Source: Gammaproteobacteria bacterium RIFCSPHIGHO2_02_FULL_42_43 (GTDB lineage: Bacteria; Pseudomonadota; Gammaproteobacteria; Coxiellales; Coxiellaceae). From it: a DNA stretch of 64,000 bases. The translations under genes were made by a program, and so were the position numbers. The notes below the pieces were generated by a model, which saw only the letters and a list, made by a program, of their open reading frames with translations, ran no database searches and was not told where the DNA came from. The DNA is taken from the NCBI GenBank assembly GCA_001801425.1, contig MGXR01000017.1, positions 186,001-250,000 of the forward strand. Reading direction: 5' to 3'. This document shows positions 58,668-64,000 of the stretch, in pieces. Positions within the stretch are counted from its first letter, which is position 1. Every line of letters starts with the position of its first letter.

Positions 58668-58837
58668 TTCACTCACCCAATTTTGTGCGAAATCTCTCAA
58701 CACGTTGTCAGCCAATTTCGAATTCTGTGCGATGTGTCTATCGCGTTAGCATAACGCAATCGTGTTGATTTACAAATTATTTTTAAACAAACATTGTCGA
58801 AATAACTGGGAAAATTAAAAATTGCTTCCTTAAGGAC

Positions 58838-58865
58838 TTGTGAAATGACGCAAACATGATAGATT
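58838..58865 (+). promoter_or_regulatory. Probable promoter of the CsrB-type RNA
   Basis: TTGTGA at 58838-58843 and TAGATT at 58860-58865, spacing 16 bases, could serve as -35 and -10 boxes for a start near 58872. Further upstream is a perfect GCGTTA-gca-TAACGC dyad (58743-58757), a possible regulator site; it does not match the GacA/LetA box. Confidence 0.4.
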
Positions 58866-58871
58866 GAGTCC

Positions 58872-59029
58872 TGTTTAGGGAAAACGATGGACGAGTGGCA
58901 GATGGATTGCTACACCATCAGGGACAGAATGAACTAGGATGATTTCCGTTAGGGAAAACAGTTCTAAGGACAGAACGCGTTGGTAGGGATTGCCAAAAAG
59001 GGGGCGGTATAAAAACCGCCCCTTCTTTT
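58872..59029 (+). ncRNA. CsrB/RsmY-type CsrA-sequestering RNA
   Basis: A gene-free stretch has eight GGA motifs in ~115 bases (58879, 58889, 58904, 58922, 58937, 58953, 58968, 58987). Several are in the loops of small hairpins: GTTCT-AAGGAC-AGAAC, TTGG-TAGGGATTG-CCAA and GCA-GATGGAT-TGC. It ends in a strong intrinsic terminator. This is the hallmark of the CsrB/RsmY/RsmZ RNAs, which bind CsrA dimers and relieve translational repression. The end is set by the terminator; the start is estimated from the promoter. Confidence 0.8.
58998..59029 (+). terminator. Intrinsic terminator of the CsrB-type RNA
   Basis: GGGGCGGT (59001-59008) pairs with ACCGCCCC (59015-59022) around ATAAAA, extended by A-T pairs and followed by TTCTTTT. 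Confidence 0.9.
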
Positions 59030-59054
59030 ATGTAGTACCTCTAAAAAAGGAACA

Positions 59055-59164
59055 TGCATATTTGGCCGCTTTTTTGTGAAAAATTTCTTCGAAATGCTCA
59101 TTGACTAACGTGTCAACTCCGCTTTCTCATCAATTTTTCACAAAAAAATCAGCTCAAATCTGCA
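59055..59164. repeat. Palindromic element, copy C
   Basis: About 110 bp forming a long imperfect hairpin. The outer arms TTTTTTGTGAAAAATT / AATTTTTCACAAAAAA pair perfectly and extend outward with mismatches to TGCATATTTG / CTCAAATCTGCA. The centre (CGAAATGCTCATTGAC, CGTGTCAACTCCGCTTT) is shared with copies A and B. The element occupies the gap between the CsrB-type RNA and the next gene. Confidence 0.75.
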
Positions 59165-59213
59165 AGTTCCCCAAGAGTTGGAATTAATTTTTTTTCAACA
59201 GTGTGTTCTTATC

Positions 59214-60128
59214 ATGGTTCTTCAATCGTCAGAATTAATTTTAAATACCGACGGCAGCGTTTATCATTTAAATTTATTGCCTGAAGACATTGCAGACACG
59301 ATTATTTTGGTGGGTGATCCGAATCGTGTTTCAGTGGTATCAAAATATTTTGATTACATCGACGTAAAAAAATCCAAACGAGAATTTGTGACACACACGG
59401 GTGTTTTAAATAAAAAACGCATCACAGTAGTGGGTACCGGAATTGGTGCTGGCAATATTGATATTGCATTAAATGAATTGGATGCGTTGGTAAATATTGA
59501 TTTTCAAACACGCACCATAAAAGAAAAAATTAAAAAACTGCAATTTATTCGGCTGGGAACGGCCGGTGCTTTGCATGCACACACGCCAGTTGATTCGTTG
59601 GTGATCTCAAGTTTCGCGGTAGGTTTAGATGGCATGGTGTCATATTATAATTGGGAATCTCATGCAGCAGAAGCACAGTTATTATCGGAATGTCATCATG
59701 TATTTTCGAAAGCGCCGATATCAGCGGCGATGTATGTGGCGTCTGGTGCTAGCAGTTTGATCAGCGCATTTGCCGTATTGGGTACAGTGGGAATTACGCT
59801 CACTTGCCCTGGTTTTTACGGCGCGCAAAATCGTCAATTGCGCGCGCCACTCTCCCCTGTTGATTTATTTTCGCTCATCAAGCAGATTCAGTTTCGTCAT
59901 CAATTGATTATAAATTTAGAAATGGAAACTGCGGCGATTTATGGTATGTCGCGATTGTTGAATCATGATGCGTGTTCCATTAGCGTGATCGCAGCTAATC
60001 GCGAAACCAAAACGTTTTCAAAAAATGTGGACGAAGCGATTGATCGGATGATCAAGAAATCATTAGATATCATTGTTGAGCTTCTCCCGTTTTCAGAAGA
60101 ATTTTCATCTTTGGGTGATATTGAATGA
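59214..60128 (+). CDS. Nucleoside phosphorylase (PNP/UDP family)
   Basis: The 304-residue protein belongs to the PNP_UDP_1 family, which cleaves nucleosides with phosphate. Seen are ILVGDPNRV near the start (phosphate loop), GTGIGAGN, IRLGTAGAL and the substrate-site LEMETAAIYG. It is longer than E. coli uridine phosphorylase, and the base specificity is not clear. ATG 59214 gives the conserved start. Its last codons and stop lie inside the left arm of palindromic element A. Confidence 0.85.
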   Translation: MVLQSSELILNTDGSVYHLNLLPEDIADTIILVGDPNRVSVVSKYFDYIDVKKSKREFVTHTGVLNKKRITVVGTGIGAGNIDIALNELDALVNIDFQTRTIKEKIKKLQFIRLGTAGALHAHTPVDSLVISSFAVGLDGMVSYYNWESHAAEAQLLSECHHVFSKAPISAAMYVASGASSLISAFAVLGTVGITLTCPGFYGAQNRQLRAPLSPVDLFSLIKQIQFRHQLIINLEMETAAIYGMSRLLNHDACSISVIAANRETKTFSKNVDEAIDRMIKKSLDIIVELLPFSEEFSSLGDIE

Positions 60129-60247
60129 TAATTTGCCTCGAAAATGCTCATTGACTTTCGTGTCAACTGCGCTTTTCTCACCAAATTATCATTCAATCTC
60201 ACCTCAAATCTGAAAATTTAAGTTAATCGACCTTCAGAGTGGGAACT
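60080..60247. repeat. 168-bp duplicated segment with palindromic element, copy A
   Basis: This segment covers the last 16 codons of the nucleoside phosphorylase gene and the following gap. It is repeated ungapped at 61494-61661 with about 12 differences (roughly 93% identity by eye). Within it, 60103-60215 forms a long hairpin whose perfect inner arms are TTGAATGATAATTTG and its complement. The stop codon of the gene is in the left arm. Confidence 0.85.
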
Positions 60248-60252
60248 ATTGA

Positions 60253-61065
60253 TCATTTCTGAGAAATAAATTCCATCACCAACTGTTTTAATTGCCCCGC
60301 TGCTTTTTTAGCGCCGGACAACGTTAATTCGTGGCTGATTTTTTCGCAGCTTAAACCTGCTGCCATATTGCTGATCGCTGAAATCGCTGCAACACGAAGA
60401 CCGCAATGGCGTGCCGTGATGACTTCATTAATCAGCGACATCGCAACAACATCGCCACCCAGCGTTTGAAATGCGCGAATTTCAGCGGGTGTTTCAAAGC
60501 TTGGACCGAGCACTCCAAAATAAACGCCTTCGTGCAACGTGATATTTTTTTGTTTTGCGATTTTTAATAATGTGTTGCGCAGCTCGGGATCATAAGCATC
60601 TTCCATTCCAGTAAAACGTTCTCCAAATTCATCATCGTTTTGTCCAACAAGAACATTTGTAAATTGAAAATTAATATGATCCTTAATTAAAACCAAATCG
60701 CCCGGCACTATGTTTTTTCGCATGGAACCTGCTGCATTGGTTAATAATAATTTCTCGCAGCCAATTAATTTCATTGTGCGAATATATGTTTTTGCAACCG
60801 CGTTAGAAACACCTTCGTAAAAATGCGCGCGTCCTTGCAAAAAGGCCACGGGTACATTTTTCCATTGACCGATAATGAGATTACCTGCATGCCCTGCGAC
60901 AGAACAGGGTGGAAAATCGGGTAACGTGTGATAAGGAATTGTGACGGAGTGCTCGAGAATTTCAACTAAATCGCCAAGTCCTGATCCAAGCGTTAGTGCG
61001 ATGATGGGTTGCACGCCCACTTTATCCAGAATTATTTTCGCCGATTTGTTTGCAGAATCCGTCAT
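60253..61065 (-). CDS. punA: Purine nucleoside phosphorylase, trimeric type
   Basis: The 270-residue enzyme cleaves inosine, guanosine or xanthosine with phosphate. It has LGSGLGDL, GHAGNLIIG, QGRAHFYEG, LTNAAGSM, GVYFGVLGPSFETPAEIR and GGDVVAMS-x-INEVITARHCGLRVAAIS; the usual STVPE is SLINE, a change next to the base site. It overlaps cdd by 4 bases and forms a salvage operon with it. Confidence 0.92.
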   Translation of the reverse strand: MTDSANKSAKIILDKVGVQPIIALTLGSGLGDLVEILEHSVTIPYHTLPDFPPCSVAGHAGNLIIGQWKNVPVAFLQGRAHFYEGVSNAVAKTYIRTMKLIGCEKLLLTNAAGSMRKNIVPGDLVLIKDHINFQFTNVLVGQNDDEFGERFTGMEDAYDPELRNTLLKIAKQKNITLHEGVYFGVLGPSFETPAEIRAFQTLGGDVVAMSLINEVITARHCGLRVAAISAISNMAAGLSCEKISHELTLSGAKKAAGQLKQLVMEFISQK

Positions 61066-61469
61066 GATGGTCTCAAATTGTTTTGATCAAATGCGTGAGG
61101 CAATAATTGTTGCAGGGTATAATGCGCATAATCTCCGTTGGTGTTGCACAAATGTATCACGGTATTTTCATTCGCGCATTCACTTAATCGCTGACGACAA
61201 GCGCCACAAGGCGGACATAATTTTTTATGTTCTACCAAAATTAACGCTTCAGTTACTTTACGAAATCCCGCAGCAAAAAGAGCGCCCAAGGCGCTAGTTT
61301 CAGCACAAATGGTTGTTGAATAGGATGCGTTTTCGACATTGCATCCAAAAAATAATTGTCCCGATTCACTTCTCACGCAAGTTGCAACGTGAAAATGAGA
61401 ATAGGGTGCATAGGCATTTTTGATGACAGCAGTTGCAGCATTCAGCATGGCTTGCGGTGGTTTTTTCAA
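61062..61469 (-). CDS. cdd: Cytidine deaminase
   Basis: The 135-residue zinc enzyme converts cytidine to uridine. Zinc ligands Cys55 with catalytic Glu57 (CAETSALGAL), and Cys88 and Cys91 (CPPCGACRQ), are present. This is the short tetrameric type. It is the first gene of the cdd-punA salvage unit. Confidence 0.94.
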   Translation of the reverse strand: MKKPPQAMLNAATAVIKNAYAPYSHFHVATCVRSESGQLFFGCNVENASYSTTICAETSALGALFAAGFRKVTEALILVEHKKLCPPCGACRQRLSECANENTVIHLCNTNGDYAHYTLQQLLPHAFDQNNLRPS

Positions 61470-61493
61470 AGTAAAACTCCTGTATGATAATTA

Positions 61494-61661
61494 GCTCCTC
61501 TCGCTTTCAAAAGAATTTTCATCTTTGGGTGATATTGAATGATAATTTGTCTCGAAAATGCTCATTGACTGACGTGTCAACTCCGCTTTTCTCACCAAAT
61601 TATCATTCAATCTCACCCTAAATCTGAAAATTTAAGTTAATCAACCTTCAGAGCGGGAACT
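61494..61661. repeat. 168-bp duplicated segment with palindromic element, copy B
   Basis: This is a near-identical direct repeat of 60080-60247, including a relic of the 3' end of the nucleoside phosphorylase coding sequence, placed beyond cdd. The hairpin part is 61517-61629. The two copies bracket punA-cdd. Confidence 0.85.
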
Positions 61662-61739
61662 GCTGTATGATAATCTTTTGTGTTTTAAAAACCGCAACAT
61701 GGAGTTTGCCTTTGGCGACAAACGCCTGTCAAGGATGAC

Positions 61740-62168
61740 ATGATTGATATATTGACTGTTTTAACCTATCTGCTTGCACATGATGCGCGCATTCCCAATC
61801 GGTTAGAATTGCAAGCGCAGTTTTCGCGTGATGCGAATTCTCCGAGATTAGTGTGGCGCGGTGTGCCACCCGAAGCCAAATCATTGGCGGTGGTAGTGAA
61901 AGATGATCACTCGCGTTATTGCTGGGTGGTTTACAATATTTCGCCTGACGCAAAACAATTTCCATCGGGATTAAATCAAACAATCAAATCACAATACGAG
62001 GGCTGGAACAGTTGGGGCGTGCGCGGATATCATCCCCCTGATTCATCTGCAACGATGGTGACTGTGTATGCTATCGATCGACGTTTGGAAGCAACGCATC
62101 TTACGGGTGATACACTTGCGCAAAAAATTCAGGGCCACGTAATCTCAAAAGCCAGTAGTTCCTACTGA
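61740..62168 (+). CDS. PEBP-like (YbhB/YbcL family) protein
   Basis: The 142-residue protein follows the phosphatidylethanolamine-binding protein pattern: SLAVVVKDDHSRYCWVVYNISPDAKQFPSG, then NSWGVRGYHPPDSSATM and VYAIDRRLEATHL. The usual D-P-D-x-P and paired histidines of the ligand pocket are largely replaced, so ligand binding may be lost or changed. AAGGA precedes the ATG. Its biological role is unknown. Confidence 0.7.
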   Translation: MIDILTVLTYLLAHDARIPNRLELQAQFSRDANSPRLVWRGVPPEAKSLAVVVKDDHSRYCWVVYNISPDAKQFPSGLNQTIKSQYEGWNSWGVRGYHPPDSSATMVTVYAIDRRLEATHLTGDTLAQKIQGHVISKASSSY

Positions 62169-62172
62169 AAAT

Positions 62173-62709
62173 TTAAGTTGAGCCCGCTGCTCTGACACGC
62201 CGCGCTTGCGGGCCGGCATCACTTTCCGTTTCAACAAAATGCACGGGCATTCCGATGCGCAAATCTTTAAAGTGCGGATACGTGACATGTTCCGCATTAA
62301 AATAAAATTCTGCACCATCAGCGCTTTCGATAAATCCGTATTCTCCGTCAATCAATCGCGCGATCTTTCCGGATAAAATAGGTGAAACGGTTTTTACATC
62401 GCCGCGAATTTTTTCAGCATAATTTTCTAATTGTTTTGCCATGGTTTCAAATGCTTTGTGAATGGAAGTGTGCGCGTCGATGGCGCCGTTGTGTTTTGCA
62501 ATCAATTCTTTTCCGGGCACTGTAACGATCACATGCGTGTCGTACAAATTGCCGTGTGTTTGATTGTGATTGGGTTTTTCAAGCACCACTTGGCACGCGA
62601 CGATCTTATCAAAATATTGTTGCAGCTTATCGGCTTTTTCTTGAAGTTCTGCTTTGAGTGATTCGGATTGGCCAATGCCACGAAAGGTGATTTGTAATGG
62701 GACTTGCAT
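62173..62709 (-). CDS. HPF/RaiA (S30AE) domain fused to a cold-shock domain
   Basis: The 178-residue protein starts with an S30AE hibernation-factor domain (about 1-105; LQITFRGIGQSESLKAELQEKADKLQQYFDKI, then HVIVTVPGKEL and AIDAHTSIHKAFE). It ends in an OB-fold cold-shock-like domain (about 112-175; GKIARLIDGEYGFIESADGAEFYFNAEHV). The first would bind the 30S subunit and the second RNA. This architecture occurs in some proteobacteria and suggests ribosome inactivation under stress. It converges on the PEBP gene. Confidence 0.85.
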   Translation of the reverse strand: MQVPLQITFRGIGQSESLKAELQEKADKLQQYFDKIVACQVVLEKPNHNQTHGNLYDTHVIVTVPGKELIAKHNGAIDAHTSIHKAFETMAKQLENYAEKIRGDVKTVSPILSGKIARLIDGEYGFIESADGAEFYFNAEHVTYPHFKDLRIGMPVHFVETESDAGPQARRVRAAGST

Positions 62710-63010
62710 GATGAGACTCCTTAATTCTTGATTAGGCTAGTGTAAGTATAGTTTGAAAATTTGAAAGGGTTGATTGAATAAATTTTCTAAAGTGACGCAA
62801 CCCATTGATTTTTTCAGCATACCACATAGAGTATTTTTCATAGAGATGTACAAAATGGATAACTGCTGGTTTGTACAGCAAAATTTGCGCATTATTAAGG
62901 TTTTTTTCAGGCGAGGTATGATAAGCTCAAACAATCACCTGGAAAAGAACAGGAGGTTTGGCATCTCTCACTGGGATGAAAATAAAATTGGGTGATGAGT
63001 TGAGGTCAGT
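62710..63010. other. Intergenic region before the last gene
   Basis: This 300-bp gap separates divergent genes and probably holds both promoters. An AGGAGG at 62951 followed by ATG 62976 would open a 24-codon frame overlapping the next gene start; it may be a leader peptide or chance. No repeat or structured RNA was recognised. Confidence 0.35.
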
Positions 63011-64000
63011 GTGCGCAACAAATTACAAGCCACATATTCAGGTAGTTTGAAAGACATCAATTTTAATACGCTCTACGACAACTGCGCAATGACATTTAAT
63101 GATCCAGAGACATTTAATGATCCAGATTTTTCAGCAGACGAATTCATTAAACATTTTACCTTGTCTGAAAATGATGCGTTTGGCTTGAATGAAATTCGGA
63201 ATCAACAAATTCAACGGCGTCGTAACAATTTCGAAAAATCGACAGTCACGATTACACAAAACAAGATTTTGTTTTCATTAAAGCGCATTGGCTTAAATTC
63301 AAATTCAAATTCAAATATATCCATCAGTTCTGCTGATTTATTGGCGGCTTATAATGCCGATCAAACAAAAAACGCACAAGCACGAGAAGAATTAAATGAG
63401 TTGACTGTCAAAATTTTTTTGGATGAAAAATTTTTAAAACGGTTTTTGTTTGGGCAGGCATTCAAAAAATTCAAACTCACCGCTGAAGAGATTACTCCGC
63501 TTTTTAAATCATTATCTCCCGAAGAATGCTTGAAAAAATTAGCAACGCTTGATTTTTCAAAAATGACAATCACTCGCGTTTCAGGAGGACCCGTTGAAAA
63601 TTTTTTTGCAGAACCACTAATCAGGAATAAAAAATTCGTTCAAAAATTTAAACCGATGTTGATTGAAGCATCGCATGTTGCAAAAAAACTTCAGAAAAAT
63701 GGCGCCACGGGGTTGGATGAAAATGGTCGCGCGATTATCGATGGAAATGTTTTCATTCAAAAAGTGAATCAAGGTCGTCGTACATTCACTGGTGCATACA
63801 TCACCGGCGATATTGATTTTTCCAAAATCAACAAAGATATTTTTAAATTGCATTTAGAAAATGCCACTTTTTCAGGGCAACTGACATTCCCAATTGATTT
63901 GGCTTCGAAGCGCGGTAAGCCGCGCGGCAGATTAAAAGGCAATGTGATTTTTGAAAAACCGGTGCATTATATTTTTGATAAATTGACAACAGTGATCGTC
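63011..64000 (+). CDS. Hypothetical protein, N-terminal part (runs off the window)
   Basis: An open frame of 330 codons starts at GTG 63011 (GAGG 6 bases upstream) and reaches the end of the window without a stop. It has no signal peptide. Two internal repeats are seen: an exact 18-bp tandem duplication (63091-63126) giving TFNDPE twice, and AAATTC repeated from 63295 giving SNSNSN. The last ~70 residues (TFTGAYITGDIDFSK, LHLENATFSGQLTF) have a loose pentapeptide-like rhythm. No family was recognised. Confidence 0.7.
   Translation, partial: MRNKLQATYSGSLKDINFNTLYDNCAMTFNDPETFNDPDFSADEFIKHFTLSENDAFGLNEIRNQQIQRRRNNFEKSTVTITQNKILFSLKRIGLNSNSNSNISISSADLLAAYNADQTKNAQAREELNELTVKIFLDEKFLKRFLFGQAFKKFKLTAEEITPLFKSLSPEECLKKLATLDFSKMTITRVSGGPVENFFAEPLIRNKKFVQKFKPMLIEASHVAKKLQKNGATGLDENGRAIIDGNVFIQKVNQGRRTFTGAYITGDIDFSKINKDIFKLHLENATFSGQLTFPIDLASKRGKPRGRLKGNVIFEKPVHYIFDKLTTVIV

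Noticed and set aside
62976-63050. 24-codon frame after AGGAGG, overlapping the last gene
   Set aside because: It has no recognisable attenuator or regulatory residue pattern and may be chance; the GTG at 63011 with GAGG is enough to start the gene.

Overview
The window looks like a chromosomal segment of an AT-rich gammaproteobacterium, most probably a Legionellales/Coxiellaceae-type host-associated bacterium. The housekeeping part is typically gammaproteobacterial: rpmH-rnpA-yidD-yidC-mnmE, mnmG, rsmG-parA-parB and atpIBEFHAGDC-glmU. The host-associated reading is inference. It rests on a long HAD-headed orphan protein, a lysine-rich protein with a nuclear-localisation-like tail beside a cytochrome P450, a CsrB/RsmY-type RNA, and many short dispersed repeats and toxin-antitoxin genes. 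No rRNA, tRNA, CRISPR array or IS transposase was seen.

Layout. 1-18970 is a surface-polysaccharide locus. A + strand operon (60-10570) holds three GT4-type glycosyltransferases, an asparagine synthetase-like amidotransferase, WecB, an NAD epimerase and a two-domain oxidoreductase, with a BRO-N phage-antirepressor-like gene wedged inside. A - strand trio follows (GtrA, GT2 and a GT-C-like membrane protein). A + strand sugar-nucleotide operon (ugd, pgi, galU, manC) ends the locus. 19148-47987 is the classical origin-proximal housekeeping block, but it is interrupted repeatedly by accessory genes: brnTA, an OmpR/EnvZ pair, P450 plus a basic protein, two AAA_14/DUF4143 ATPases, an APC permease and the HAD protein. 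47988-64000 is mixed: two more AAA_14/DUF4143 ATPases, dinD-rsmE, an island with a broken ORF6N gene, a second brnTA and vapBC, an MFS transporter, bcp, elbB, a CsrB-type RNA, nucleoside salvage genes (two phosphorylases and cdd), a PEBP protein and a hibernation-factor/cold-shock fusion. An unfinished ORF runs off the end.

Most unusual signals. (1) The four AAA_14/DUF4143 ATPase genes are each preceded by paired short repeats set 32-33 bp apart. In the two closest paralogues both the pair spacing (33 bp) and the distance from the second dyad centre to the ATG (18 bp) are identical, although the dyad arms differ in sequence. (2) A family of ~110-bp palindromic elements at 59.1, 60.1 and 61.5 kb has a conserved centre and outer arms that differ between copies yet stay self-complementary. 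(3) A 27-bp dyad with the shared core GGTYACAAAYTGTRACC lies inside the coding sequence of both the BRO-N gene and the ORF6N gene, which are different families; its flanking 5-mers differ but stay complementary. (4) The ORF6N gene is split by a ~200-bp insert made almost entirely of four consecutive hairpins. (5) Two families of short GC-rich intergenic repeats recur. One has been translated in frame into the C-terminus of ParA, and one brackets an ATPase gene.
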